Shown: positions 1 to 14,227, counted from the stretch's first letter. The stretch: DNA of 64,000 nt from Epiperipatus broadwayi (GCA_028023455.1 JAQFVV010012489.1:4142575-4206574), one strand, 5' to 3'. Made by a program: numbers and translations. Notes: generated by a model not told the origin, from the sequence alone.

Positions 1-228
1 TATTAAGAATTTTATAATATTGTTAGAAAATTAACATAGCCAAGATTACTTTTAAAATATATAATTAATAATGTAAATAATAATAGCGATTGTAACAATA
101 GTACAATAGTTAGCTATTTAAAATCTTTAAATATGTGACATACTTACATTAATTACTTTCATTTATTCAAAATATATATTCATCATATACCACATTTACA
201 TGTGTACTATATATGTAATACAACTTAC

Positions 229-378
229 CAGCTTTTCATTTTCATCTTCCATTTCTAAACGGGCACCAATACAATTTCGCGTATCCAGAAAAGCTTTGCG
301 TTGAGCATGATCCATTAAATTATTAACGAAAATACCAGCGATGTTAACACAGATGAAAATTAAAACATTTGCAACAAG
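229..378 (-). CDS. rut: Adenylyl cyclase internal exon (rutabaga/type 1-like), partial gene
   Basis: Read on the minus strand this is one 150-bp exon of exactly 50 codons with phase 0 at both ends. It has a polypyrimidine tract plus AG acceptor (379-380) and a GTAAGT donor (223-228). The peptide begins with a hydrophobic segment (LVANVLIFICVNIAGIFV), continues NNLMDHAQRKAF, and ends LDTRNCIGARLEMEDENEKL. This matches the junction between the last helix of the first membrane block and the C1 region of animal class III membrane adenylyl cyclases, which make cAMP from ATP. The LDTRNCI..RLE..DENEKL stretch is closest, from memory, to Drosophila Rutabaga and vertebrate ADCY1, the calcium/calmodulin-stimulated type. 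The catalytic C1a domain would follow in exons left of the window. No other exon was found to the right, so flanking introns are long. The symbol marks the subtype guess; family assignment is firm, subtype less so. Confidence 0.88.
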
Positions 379-3300
379 CTAAAAAAAAAAAAAATGAAAT
401 AAATCACACTTTTAGATAATAATGAAGTTATAAAATTATTAAATTGAAAGATTAAGTATCAAAAATTTTTAAAAACACATTTTTTTATTATATATACATC
501 AAAATAAATAAATAAATAAATGTATAACAGAAGCAAATATAAATTACTTTTAATTGAAAAAAAATATCTGCTTCACTATATAAATAATAGTAGGAGAAAA
601 AATCTATAAGATTTACAAAAAGAAAATATTTTTTTTATTATTAAATAAATTGTTAAATTATTTTAGACTAACAATATGTTTCAGATTTAATCAAAATTAA
701 AACTAGAATATTTATAAATCAAAGGTGAGTTCATTCAATGGCTTACTTACTATATTATAAAAGTAAGCCTAAAAATTCTTTTTTACCAGGGCTTATAAAT
801 AGAGGCCCAATATGATTTCTGGTTTAAGGATTCCAGAATAATCCTCAGATATCACTCTAATATTAATTTTGGGATAATCTTACTAAATATCACGTAAATA
901 AAAAGAATAATTACATTATTATCACACCATAAATGAAGTGAACACCCTAGTTAATTTAACAACACAAATATTTTTTTTCATAACTGAGAATTGATCCATG
1001 AACATATAGTTTTTGACACCAGTATTCTAATAATGCATTAAACCACTCAGAGTGGGTAAATACTCAAGATCATTTGATGCTAATATATATAATACGAAAT
1101 TTTAATCTATTTTCTATTAACCAAAATGTACTACTATTTATTAGTGGTCATGATTCAAGTGTCAAAAATCATAATTCTTTCATAGTATAATTTAAAAGTG
1201 TCATAAGGTTTAAAAATGAATGGCATACATATATAATTAATATCTTACTAATATCAAAACATAGTCAATTTGATAAATGTATAGAATCTTCTTATTTGAT
1301 GGCAGAATACAAATTTTTATAGAAATTTAACAGCGGAGCAAGAAAAAAAGATATTTAAACACTTGTGAATTGATAGAAAAGATCACAAATGGCTGAATTG
1401 CACATAAATCTTGTTTGTCTATATATGAATATATTTATTTGTCAAAGTATGTAAATTTAGCATCAAGTGAAATCTATCTTCACTTCATCTTTTAAATTTT
1501 TTTCAATGATGTCAGTGATAGTTTATTTATGTATTTCATCTATTTATTTTTTTTCTAATATTTTCTTTTTACTCCTAATAAATATTATTCATGCTTCCAT
1601 ATCCTACCTGAAGTCTCAGAGCTCTTCAATTAATTGTCCAAGACAAAAACCCATAAGTATTTATGATTAAACACATTTATTAAAAAAAACTCTTTAAACT
1701 TAATTTTTGTATTTAATCTCAGTTTATATCTACTCTAATCACTTCATACAAGATTAATTTTCATTTATGTTTGATCCCAATTTTTGTTCTAACAAAAATA
1801 TGTGCTGACTACAACTTTGTTTGTATTCATATAAGTGGTTGTGAGATTATTTTATAGGGGAATTAATGCAGCAAGCATTAAAATGTGATATACAACTAAT
1901 AATAAATGTTTTAATTTAAAGAAATTAAAAATAAAAATACAAAATATCTTCTTGGTTTTCTGATCTACATTAATTATGATGATTCAAAGGATTTTTTAGA
2001 ACATTCTTAAATTCAATCACAAAGATTCTGGTTTGGTTATTATTGCTCAAAAAGCTTAAATACTCAATTAGTAAGTGACAGCAAATAAATATTCAAAAAG
2101 TTTTAGCTTGCAAAATTATTTATTTAAAAATATACATCAATTTAAATATCTTAACCAATTTATGATACATAGACAGACTTGAACATTGAGATGCAACCCT
2201 TATAGCAAAGTTCTAATACTATGTTTAACAAGCCAAATGAATATTTATCATAACTATTTAAACTATGTTAAGATATATATAAGAATCTTAATAAAATAAA
2301 CAAATAACACATAATATATATGTAGCAATGCAATTGTATGATATTAAAGAATTTTATTTAAAATATTTTCATTCTATTTCAAAACTATAATAGTAAGATC
2401 TTGCAGTTACATGGTTTTAGTATTTATTAGATGTTATAATACTGAAACTATTATTGCATGAACACATGATGAATTAGCTATGTAAAATAAATGAATATCA
2501 ACAGATTACTGAATGAGATTTTGTAGTGAACTTTAGTATAATTTTCTTATCAAACATGTATTTCATATATAATATAAATATTTTTTTCAAAGCCATTCTA
2601 GAGAAAATGTGACATAGCTTGCTTTTATTGGGAAACTATGTCTCAAAGGAAAGATGCAATTAGAAAAGATATTTCTCATAAGATATTATTTCTATGAAGT
2701 AAATAAATTCAACAAACTGGCATATAATATATGTGGAACCACTTCTATTTCGCAGGCTGGTTTTTATAGTTATCACAAAAACCCTTCATTACTTCTTTGA
2801 TCATTATCACTTAATTTTTTACCCAGATATTATAATAAATATTAGTCATATAAGAATATATGATAATGATATATGAAAAAACTCTATAAGGTTTTTATAA
2901 ATGTCATTAACTTTTTCATTCTTTTTCAATTTCTTGTATAAAATGAATCTTTTAAAAAATGTATTTCTTTACTTCAATTTTTCATACATTTTCTTCAATT
3001 ACCTGATAATTTCTACTTACTAGCAATCTTTTTCAAAGCTCTATATGACAGTCAAAACTATCAGATAATTAAATACAAAGCATAGTTAAAATTTCAAAAG
3101 ATATATTTTTTAGAGATCTTTATTAAATTATTTTTATTTATTATTATCAATCTTATTTTTATCTTTATGAAAACTCATGAAACTTTACTCTAGTCCTACA
3201 ATTTGTTTGCACTAGATGGCTCTGCTTATTATTGTCAAAAATAATGACTCAATCTACATAATGTAGATTGTAGATACCAAAAAAAATCAAAAATTTCAGG

Positions 3301-5343
3301 TGGATCTCCCAGCCTTACATTTAATGTCTATATTAACAGCGATAATGTCTTTAACAGTGATAATATCTTCACAATATTTTAAAAATATCAATGCATCTAA
3401 GTAATAAATAGACACTAAATAGTGTCTTTATCTAATGCTATAAATATGATTTGCCAGTCAAAAGTAGTGCTAAGCCATAATTATGTGTAATATTCCTAAT
3501 CTTTTCTTTAGTCAAACTATTTATATTTATTGAATTACTAAATATTAAGGTTAAGAGAATATTTAATTAGTTATTCTTGCTGCTTTTTATTAGTTAGAAG
3601 CAATAAATGACAATCATTTACCAACTATTTTAATTTCAATAATGCTGTTCAAGTTAATAGCTTGTATTCATATTCCCAAAAATTTGATTTCAATAAAATT
3701 TGTTTGTATAACTACACAGTGCTGATAAGAAGTTAGTAATAAAATATGTTAGTATGCTTAATTATATTTTAACTATAAACATTCTTGACATTTTGGTACA
3801 GCAGTACTCCATATCAAAATAAAACTTTTACATGTCTAGTCGCAATCAAAAAAATTGTGTGAAGGTCACATGATTCTGCATATACTTTTTAATATGTGCT
3901 GAAATGTGAAAAAAAAAAATATGAAAAACGCATCAAATTTGTTTTTATTATATCTATATAGTAAAAGATATTTATATTATTTATTTCAATTCTGATCTAG
4001 AAATTATCAAACAAAAAATTTAAAAAAATATAAAGATCACAGTCGAATAATTTTTTGACTTTTCCTGCTATATTTCTCCCACATCTTATATTTATCAAAC
4101 TAAAAAAGAAGTGGGCACAAGAGAAAACATAGAAGTACTGTAAAATACTCTACACTCATACAGTAATCACAGATTATCTTATCTTTTAGATTTTTAAAAA
4201 TCTCATTTTTTTCCAGTAAAATATTAAAGAAGCAATAAAATTGTTCAAAATACACAGTTGTTTAAATAGAAAAAGCATATACTTTATCATTAAAAAAAAT
4301 AAATACATATTGCATGTTTCTTAGTTCCCCAAAATTTTAATGCTTACAGAGAAATTTTATATATATAATACTAAAAAATATGTTCTTACTTTCTTATAAC
4401 AATTTGTAACATGAAAAACGGAAATGTAAAATTCATTAGACAGGCATTTTTTAGAATCTGATTGCAAACATTTTTAATGCCCATGAAATAAATTTGTTTT
4501 CTCCATTACCACAACTGCTATCTATCAATAAAAACAAAAACTAAATTAAATCATTGCACACACAAAAAAAAAGACTCCCCAGAAAATAGAGGCATAGGAA
4601 ATGATGCAAACATATTGAAATTATAAGATAACCTAATTTATTCTAGTAGTATTAAAACCATGCACAACATTGATAAAAAAAAAATTGGAGCTTTTATTTA
4701 TTTACAAAATTACATGATAACTGATTTATCTTTATTAGAGATTGCTTTCCAATCTAACACTATTTATTAACATAGTTCAATATATATATTTAAGCCTGAA
4801 AATAACTATCCTTGTTTAAGATTTTTGCTATATTATAGGTGACATCATATGATATTCTATTAGTGGTTTGTTAATTAATAATGATAGTAAAACTTTGATT
4901 ACTGAATGGAAAAAAAATTATAGTCTGACTAAATACATTTAATTAAAAAGAGTTTTCTTTTTGTAAGTTTTTAAACTTTGAACATCATTTGACCTTTACA
5001 ACAACAAATGAAATATAAATAATTTGTAAATTTTTAGTTTTATAAATCATAAACAAAATTAAGAGTTAAAAGTCAATAAAAACTTTTTGTTTTACTTCAA
5101 ATAAATGCAAACATTTTTAATATTTATATATCCTTGTTAATTATGATTATTATAAATTAAATTATAACTGAGACTTTTTAATGTATATAAATTTATGAAA
5201 CATTTGTTTTTAATAATATAATGCAGAACAAAAATGAATAAAGTTTTTAAATTGTTAAAGTTATTAACTATTAGATATGTAGTGTTTTATTGCTAATGCA
5301 CATTTCTGTATAAAAAAAACTATTTTTTTTTTTTTAAAAAAAA
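379..5343. other. AT-rich non-coding stretch, probable intron of the cyclase gene
   Basis: No open frame resembles a protein here on either strand. The longest frames are short and low-complexity (for example 1467-1670). It contains homopolymer runs, short AT microsatellites and one weak tRNA-like remnant (984-1054). Because it lies directly upstream of a spliced exon on the minus strand it is best read as intron, which is inference from position. Confidence 0.6.
984..1054 (-). repeat. Degenerate tRNA-like segment (possible SINE head)
   Basis: On the minus strand an A-box-like GAGTGGTTTAATGC is followed at tRNA-like spacing by a B-box-like GGATCAATTCT. The cloverleaf stems are not convincing, so this is not a tRNA gene. 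It may be the head of an old tRNA-derived SINE. A similar box arrangement occurs at 18596-18675. Confidence 0.28.
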
Positions 5344-5938
5344 GGCTTTGAGTTGGTAATTTGAAACTAGTGTCTAAAATATCCTAGTGCCTCAAGGAAA
5401 TCCAATAGCTAGAAACCAGTCTGTGGCTGGGATTATTTGTAGATTAAGATTTTAAATACTTTCTCTTGTGGCATTTATTGATAAAGCTTGTTAGAGCTAT
5501 TAGCATGTTCTTTATTTTAGTTTATAATTATAAGCTTATCATATTAAGTCACATGATGTATGACTTATTTTATTTACTATTATAGTTTCGCTTTTAAGTC
5601 TTAAGTGATGTTATATTGCTAAAGCTATTAATATATCATATGTCTGAAGATTTCTAAGCCCCATATAGCTATTGAAGTTAGATAGATGGATTTGAAATCA
5701 TGTAGGTGTCTGAAAATTTTTTATTTTTCTATTTAAAAGTTAACTGTCAGATAAGTTCTGGCATTGAGTTGGTAATTTGGATCTAGTGTCTGAAATATCC
5801 TAGCATCTCACTGAAAATGGATAAAAACTGGTTTGGGGCTGGGAATAATTTTTAGATAAAGATTTTAAATTCTTTCTCTTGTGGCATTTATTGATAAACC
5901 TTGTTAGAGCTATTAGCAGGCTCTTTATTTTAATTTAA
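5344..5938 (+). repeat. Direct repeat pair of about 180 bp (5344-5527 and 5760-5938)
   Basis: Two same-orientation copies share GAGTTGGTAATTTG, CTAGTGTCT, AATATCCTAG and TTTCTCTTGTGGCATTTA blocks in the same order, with scattered substitutions and small indels. About 230 bp of unrelated AT-rich DNA separates them. There is no coding frame. Either a local duplication or two copies of an unnamed dispersed repeat; no third copy was noticed in the window. Confidence 0.7.
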
Positions 5939-6433
5939 TATATAAATGTATATATAATAAGATCATGGTTTTATTATAATGTAATTTCAATAAAAACTTT
6001 ATTAGCATCATTCTTATAAAAATGTGGGCCAATATTGAGAGTCTTTGTGTTATATCAATTCAGCATTTGATTTAAGTATCATAAAATAATCATTCGAATA
6101 TTATTTTATAAATATTTTGATACCATTTAATTCATATTATCAGAATTCACAAAATTCATGTAAAATATGTATATATTTAATAGACCTTGCAACTACAATG
6201 TATGCAACTAATGATTTTTTGACCTAATTCATTATCTTGCGTAATTTTGTGCAATGCTAGAGTGTTAGAGTGTGGAATGCAAATTGTTTGGATTGATTTC
6301 AGTTCTGGAACATCCGAAGATTAAATTTTTAAGAAATCTTGAGCAATAAAACCATTTGATATGGATTTACCATTTATCATTGTTTAACCACTAAAAATCA
6401 CATGATCACTATCTCATACTAGCACATAATTGT

Positions 6434-6598
6434 TATTAAACAATTCAAAACAAAGCAAAACTCTCCATATAGTAGTGCCATCTTGTGCACTAGATAGGGA
6501 TTTTATGCACATGCCTTCTGGCATCCATTGATTGCTCTTGTTAGCACAAGATGGCACTACTATATGGAGAGTTTTGCTTTGTTTTGAATTGTTTAATA
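6434..6598. mobile_element. MITE with perfect 55-bp terminal inverted repeats
   Basis: The left arm 6434-6488 and right arm 6544-6598 are exact reverse complements over 55 bp, enclosing a 55-bp loop. Arms start TATTAAACAATTCAAAAC and end GTGCCATCTTGTGC. It has no coding capacity and would form a near-complete hairpin. Related, more diverged copies lie at 20831-20958 and 51616-52166, including the inner CATCCATTGATT block. The terminal TA could be part of a TA target duplication as in Tc1/mariner-type MITEs, but the edges are in AT-rich DNA and the superfamily is not proven. Confidence 0.88.
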
Positions 6599-7329
6599 TT
6601 ATTGTTTAACATATTGTTTTTCTAATATTAAATTATCAATTTAAATATAATATGTATGAGCTAGTGTTTTAACATATTTATGTTTATAAACAATCACAAC
6701 TGTCTAAACCTCAAGTCACTACTCTAAAATATTTGGCAGATGTTAAAGATGCTTAATACACTTGAAGCTGGGGAGCTGAAATGAATATACAGTGAGAAAA
6801 GACTTGTATTATTTGCATTTTAGATAATGCTTTACAATCTTAAAATTTTATGCAATGAAATGCAAAAATATTTATAATGTTTGTTTAACATATATGTGGG
6901 TATGTAAAGTTATAACTTGTATTTTGCTTTTTATTGATGTACATATTTTATGAATGATGTTAATTATTTTATAGAAAATCTATTTTCTTTTTACTGGATC
7001 ACCTATCATTGATTACCAATCTTCCAATAACATTGTAAGTAAAAAATAAAAATAATACTTCATATTTTATAAAAATATTTTCTTATTATGAATTAAAGTT
7101 TTAAATATTGCTTTTAATAAGCAAATTTATGACAGCATTGATATTTATATTTTGACCTTTTATATTACTATGTATATAATATTTTCTCAAATTTTGTGTA
7201 ATAAACATTTAGCAAGAAGGATTTAAAAGCAAAATACTCAGCTGAAAAAATAAATATGTAACATTGACATCATTAAAAGAATTATGACCCAGAAATAGAA
7301 CTCAACTAGATATATTGATTATATATTTG

Positions 7330-7498
7330 TATGGGAAAGGATAATCTGGACCAACTGTTGAGTGCTGGTTTAGCACAAAATACTAATATTGGTGATTATT
7401 TATTTTTTCTGCATGTGTGTAATCATATGTCTCAGTAATATGAGGTAGTGTGGATAGTAAAGTGGCTTGAAAGACTGAGTTCAAATCCCCTATATTTA
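7330..7498 (+). repeat. R1 dispersed repeat, copy a
   Basis: First of four copies of a roughly 170-190 bp family named R1 here. It contains ATAATCTGGACCAACTG, a GTGATTATTTATTT block, an A-box-like region near CAGTAATATGAGGTAGTG and a B-box-like GTTCAAATCCCC. The paired boxes suggest a tRNA-related origin, but they lie at the right end of the unit rather than the left, unlike a standard SINE. It directly abuts a LINE fragment. Confidence 0.65.
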
Positions 7499-7625
7499 GA
7501 AGAGATAATAAATAAATGATTGGAGTGTTAAACTGGATTCCAGAGGTTAGTAAAAATGTATAAAGAGACCAAAAATATGACATATGGATAAAATAAGAAA
7601 GTTTATTGGTGTGATGTGGAGGAAG
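7499..7625 (+). mobile_element. RTE-type LINE 3' fragment
   Basis: A short decayed copy of the C-terminal end of the LINE at 28.5-31.5 kb. Matching blocks are TTAAACTGGATTCCA, AAAGAGACCA, ATGGATAAAATAAGAAAG and GATGTGGAGGAAG, corresponding to residues about 925-962 of the intact protein. Frames are broken. The frame on the opposite strand (7383-7628) is a shadow of this fragment and of R1. Confidence 0.7.
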
Positions 7626-10600
7626 CACTACTGTTTGAAAACAGTAAATTAATTTGGTGGAAACAGTGAATAAATAATGATTAAAATGATAGTAAAAAAA
7701 ATTATTAAAAATGTTTTCAGTTTATTTATTATTAATTTGTTGGTATGTTATATTTTATCAATATGGCCATATTGTTCACATATTTGAATAATATGGAATA
7801 AAGGTGCTTCATCCAGCCCATATTTATATTTCATTCTTCCGTTTGTCTAAAATAATTCTGATTGCCCAAAAATGACTCACTCTTCATATATTTATAGAAT
7901 GTTTTGTTTTTAATCTTTTTTTTTTTTTTTAAATTTTTTGATTTATTCAGAATTTGTTTTTTATATAACATACTAGAGATGTATCTTTGATAATTACAAG
8001 CTTTATTGAGTTATTAGTTTCTGCATAATTAAATTAATAATCTTCTAGAATGGTATTTAAAATAATATATATGAAAAGTAATTAAAAACAGTCTTTAAAT
8101 AATCCAGCATCTTTATAATATTTTTTTTTATAGACAAATAATAAAGAAGATAATGGTATCTGTATTACCAATAATTAAAAAGTGAGAGTATAATAAAGAA
8201 TTTTTATTTTTATTTAAATATTGGATGGTAATTATAGAACAGTTATCTGATTAAAAAAATCCCAATTCAAAGCATAGAAACAGATTTTCTATTTTTGTGA
8301 TATGAAGCCTTTTATAAAATATTATATATATATTTTCAAACACATGGTCAACATCATAAATAGGAATAATAATGGAACCTATTATTCCAAGTTTTTTTTA
8401 AAAAATATTCTAATTTATTCACAAACAATGTACGCCAAAACCTATTTTAATTCATCTATTAACTCTGAAACGATTATATATATATATATATATATTAAAA
8501 CTAATAAAAAGAGATAAATGAAAGAAGTTTACAAAAACTAATATCTTAAATGTACAATTTCAAATAAAGTGTATTTTTATTTACTTAAAAACGATTAATT
8601 TAGATTAATTCACTACTTAGATAGTGCAAAAGTAATTGATTCAACAAATAAAGATTTTTAAATTAATTCAAAGCTCATCATATGCAACAACAACAAAAAA
8701 TGGAATATTAGTAATTTTCAGATAGTTGTGAATTTAAATTTCAACCCTTAAACTGTTTTTTGGCTTTTGTTTTTATCAATGAGAACCTACAAATTCAAAA
8801 CTGTAAGTTAATATATTAAGCATCTAGAAACTATTTCGAACTACATTTTACAAATCAAGCTACAATATTAAAATTCAAAACAACTTAAGACTTTGGATCC
8901 AAGTAATCCCTTCCTCCCAAAAATGGCTAATTACTCAAATATAGTTACTAATCTAAAATTATATCTATATCATTGTATTCAAGCAGATTGCCTTGAATCC
9001 AAAATTTTAATGTATTTTTAATACTATTAGCTTAAATGGTAAAATAGAGTTAAAAAATATTGGTAAAATGCATTAATTCCATCTTTTAATCCCAAATCCT
9101 CATAATCATTGATTACACAAGTTTACTATAGATAACAAATAAGTAAAGATAGCTCTTGTTTAATCATGTGCTGCTAAAACTTAACAACTTTTTTATAAAA
9201 AACAACAATTGTTGTATTAAGTCTTTTTGTCACTTTATTAGAAAACATCACTTGATTTTTGGAACAAATGATTATACAATTACTTTTTGTATAGATATTT
9301 GTGAATTAAAAAAAGGCCATAATTTTTTGAAAATAAAAACTTATGAACTGGACTGAATTAATAACATCTATAAATGATGAAAAATGTAACAGATTATGTA
9401 AAATTAAATAACTATGTCAAAAATATTAGTCGACTATTATTTTCTTAGTATCATCTTATTAAAGAACAATAATCGTATAATAAACATTTGATCTTTAAAC
9501 AAGTACATATCAATGAGAAGTAATTGGAAGATAGAGTTATTGTAAAATAATTTTGCAATTTTACTTACATGTAGTGTATAGAATTCCAAATGAAGTACAA
9601 CTTATTGTAAAAGCATTCATGTCATATTTCCAAATTAGTTGGGTAAGCAATAATTATTTTTATTATTATTATGTATCTCAAATTTTTCCAAGATATATAA
9701 TTCGATAAATGATAATGCATACAAAGCATATCCTTAAAACATCTTGTTTAATGTGGACCTGTTATTTGGAATCCACACTATAATTTCAATATCATTAAAA
9801 TTTCTTTAATAAAGGATACATTTTTTTTGAAGAGAAATAAATGACAATTTTTATACAATATTATAACTAACAGAATAATTAATCAAAATTTGATAACAAA
9901 TATTTTATTTAATTCCACAAATATTGAAATACAACTTCAGCTTTTTCACATATTAAAACCTGATATTAAGATTTTCTAAAATTTTCTCCATTGTATTTGT
10001 TATTAGACTCTTATTAGAAGGATGCTTACACTGCTAATCATTTCAATCTATATGATAAAAATTAAATGAGCATTCTTTTTCCATATTCCCTCTATTAATA
10101 TAAATATATTACTTTTACTAATACTAATATTTTTATATTATTTATGTAGTTTAATTGTAAATTAAATAAATAACTGAATAATAATTATTATTATTGAGGC
10201 ATGAAATTAATCATGTGATCAGACTTAATCAATTGATGAAATGAGATGCTTTTTATCTCCTCATGTGGGAATTAATTTCAAATTCATCATGCTAAAGGTG
10301 TGAAAATTGTGACTAATACTGTTTGTTTAGTCTTTAAAATAAAAGTATTGTTCAATGAATTTTTTACATGACCATAATTTTTTCATCTAATTAATTTTTT
10401 TTACTAATATAATAACATATAAAAATTATATACGATTTTATCAATTAAATTTGCTCACATTTAATTCATTAGTAGCATAATGTTATTTGATTCTTTTATC
10501 ATAGAACAGTTAACAAGAACATTTCTTCTCTCTTTAATTTAGCTTTTAATATTCAAGCTTCCAGAAGATAATACTACTATAAATGAGTGTGAAATTAATT

Positions 10601-11807
10601 TGGTAATATAGGGAGCTGAAAAAACAAGTATTTGTAATTGGTAATAACATTTATTTCTAAGAAATAAAGATATCTACAATTAGACTTAGAAAAGAATGAA
10701 AGTTATGCAAATGTATACTTATTGGTATGGTGTCAAATCTATACAGTGGTGCAAACAAGTATGTATGAGGTTAAAACTTTAGAGGGTTTTGGATTTTATG
10801 TTGTTCATTTGATAGCAAAAAAAATAAATAAAAAATGTCTCAGATACATACTGGCATTATCTTATATTCTGAATCCCATGTTTTTAGTGACAAAGATAAA
10901 ACCAATCACTCTCAAAATAAAAATAAAAATTTTGTTATCATTTAGTTATTCATTTTTATAATAAATGATGCTATAGTAAAGAAAAAAATGAAATGCTCAG
11001 TTTCAAACTTAATTTACCATTATATTTTATTAATTTAGTATATTTTCCATACTAACAATAATTAATATTTTAATTAATTTGATAACTGTATAAAAAATAT
11101 GTATTTTCTAAGCTAAACAAAATTGTTCTACCAAGGCACTATATTCAATTGATAGAAATTAAACATATATTGAAATTATTTCTAAAGCATATGTCTCTGG
11201 CCATAATTAAAACCTACCTATATCTATTTTTTCATAAGCCAAAAAGTATTTTCACTTATTTCCTTTTTATAATGAATTGTCAACAAGTCTTTTTTAAAAA
11301 GAATTTGTTTTATTTTTTAATAAAGTTTTTTTTTCTTTTTGCATAATCTTTTCATATATACTCACACTGTCCTAATTTTACATTTAAAGAAAAATTTGCT
11401 ACACACATAAAAGTTTTATTTAAATTTTATTGCAGTTTTATAATAAACTGTAATAGAATGTGTATAAACATCATTGCATAATTAACACATAAAACTGCAA
11501 TCTCACTTTATTAAATAAACTTCAATAATTTGTAATGAAAGTATATAAATAGCTTAAACTATTCTTGTTAATTAGAAATAGGTGCATTAAAAAAAAATGG
11601 CTCCAACAATGATTAAATAAAAGACTTTATTTATTAAAAAACTAAAAACTACATGCTTTAAATTATTATCAAATTCTAAATTTGTGCAATATGCATGATT
11701 TGAAATACAACAATTTTGGTTGCACATAAAGACAAATAAAATTTTTAATCAATATTTAATACCACAAAAGTACATATAAACTGTTTGTATAATCATTAGT
11801 TACAAAT

Positions 11808-11891
<84 letters not shown>

Positions 11892-14227
11892 TTTTTATTT
11901 ATTTATTTTTATTAATTATTAAGAAATGTTTATCGTTAGATCACAAAATATCAGTAGTTGAAAAAATTATTAGTTTTTCATATTTTAAAACACAATTATA
12001 GTTATAACTTTATATTTATAAATACTTGGCAAAATGATGATTTGGAAGCAGTTAAGAGCATTTTATCTGGAAAGATAGAAACAAAATATATCACTAATAA
12101 TATCATTCACTTATTGTACTGAAAATATAATGCAATAATTATCCCAAATATTGTTCCAATGTCCCTAAAAATATTATAAATAATGCAAGATGTTTTGATC
12201 CATTTTATAATTTAAAGTTATTTATAGAAAAAAATATTCCAATATAGAATATTGTAAACATTTTATTTCTTGTTACAAATGAATAGAATATTTTAAAAAC
12301 AAATGCTTTAGAGTTTAATTCTGCATTATTAAAAATATGTTTTTTTTAAAAAATACCTGGCCAAAATAGGAATGAAGAAAGAATACTTTTCATGATTAGT
12401 AAATGAATTAAGCTGAAAATTTTCATTGCCCAAAATATTTTAAACATATCTTATAATTGTAAAAATGTTTATGATTAGGATTTTATAAAGAAATAAGATA
12501 CATGAAAAAGCTTTTACACCAAATCTAGAAAGTTATGATGAAGATAGGGATGAAAGTGATTAAATTACATTAATTTTTTAAGTGCAATTTAAATTATAAA
12601 TATTTTCATCCTTAATATCCAACAATTCTAAACAAATTCTATTACGAAACTTTGTATAATAACATCAAATATATATTAATTAGAAATATTTGTATATGAC
12701 TCATTAAATAATTAAAAGTAATGATAATAATAGTATGTTTTTAAATTATATTTATGAATGCTATTTACAAGCTGTTTAGTGACATCTGACATTTTCCAAA
12801 TGCCAACATTATCTTTAAAGTGAACACATAAGCTTTTATTCTTTTTCGCCACATGGCCTAAATCAAAAGCATTAAAGAAACAGATTGGTAACTTAAAAAG
12901 ACAGCAACAGTCTTTAGAATTGAAGTCACTCAATATAAAAAAAAACCACTCAAACCGTGACAAAATATTACACATAATTAAATACGATATATATATATAC
13001 TGTGGTTGAAATATCATTACAGACTGACATCTTTGTAAATAAATATCTCCTAGCAGATGCAAATAGAGCAAAACTAACAATAAAATATTAAAAATCTCAA
13101 CAATTAAAAAATTTGAAGGGTACAAAAATATATAAACAAGACGAGGAGGAAAAAATCTACAAACTATTTACCTAAAGAAATTTACTTAACATACGATATA
13201 ACACAAAAACAAAACGCTTTAGTAACCTCAGTTCACTATTTTTGTAAAAAGAAATAAATATCAATAATTTAACAAAGTTCTTCTGACTTTCATTTGATAA
13301 AAAATTTCAAACAAGGTTCGAATAAATGACTGTAGAACTGCATCGTATTTGTACGCATACAATTTTGGAATTTTTTAAACTTCTCAATAAAATTGATTGA
13401 CTTAAGAACTAAACGTTTGCTGATCGATTCTCAGCTAATGAAAATAATTGGATGGCTAATTGATAACTGATCTTATGAAAAGAAAATACTTTAAAATACT
13501 CAAAAGCTTTATTTATCTTTTTTGTGCTAGTTCTATATCAAATAAAAATTAAAATATTTGGCTGTGTTTTTATAGCCCACCACATGCTATCAATGTCCTA
13601 CATTTAATGCACTGAAAGAAGTATGGATTCTAGAATTCAAAGACTAAGGTTTATTGTTCACCTCTGGCATTGCCAGTTCTCAAACTTTTTACAAACTACT
13701 TCTGAATAAGAAAGAAATTCTTGGATTATATTTTCTATTTATTAAATGCAGTCAATGAAGTAAACATAATAGTTGTTACCAAATCACTATAATTCTAATA
13801 ACCTTACATTAAATATGTAAATGTTAAAATGTATCATGGTATAAACTGACAAAATGGGATGCTGCACATGTTTAAAAAAAGATTTTATAATAATGATAGC
13901 AAAACTGTATATTATGCTCTCAATCTGATTTTCAGATAAGAGATGGATTATTTGGGGAAAAATTGTGGATTACCACTAGGTAGGTATTAGTTATTTTTTC
14001 AAAAACGTTAACTAGCTTGCTTATATTAATTAAAGAGTAAAGACTCCAGAATAATCTGAATTGATCAGATAAATATTAATGTTGTAAAAATAAAAACATA
14101 TAATTGTTTAATTGAAATTTGATGAAGCTTTTACAGCTAATAGGAGAAATGACATATTCATAAAAGTGTTGAGTTCATGTTCATTTTATTTTATATATGT
14201 TTAAATGTTATATGTGCTATATAATAA
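7626..14227. other. AT-rich non-coding stretch
   Basis: Mostly low-complexity AT-rich DNA. It includes a short TA microsatellite (8474-8496), a longer one (11811-11887), and one 137-codon open frame on the minus strand (12712-13125) without a recognisable domain, listed under findings. I see no supported gene. Confidence 0.6.
11811..11887. repeat. (TA)n microsatellite
   Basis: About 77 bp of uninterrupted TA dinucleotides, followed by TTTATTTTTTATTTATTTATT. It is self-complementary and a likely site of length polymorphism. Confidence 0.98.

Noticed and set aside
5344-5938. Possible relation of the 5.3/5.8-kb direct repeats to the inner part of the 51.6-kb MITE (CTCACTGA...AACTGGTTTGG)
   Set aside because: Similarity is limited to a few short words and the order is not clearly kept.
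7383-7628. 81-codon minus-strand frame beginning MLPPHHTNKLSYFIH
   Set aside because: Antisense of a LINE 3' fragment joined to an R1 repeat.
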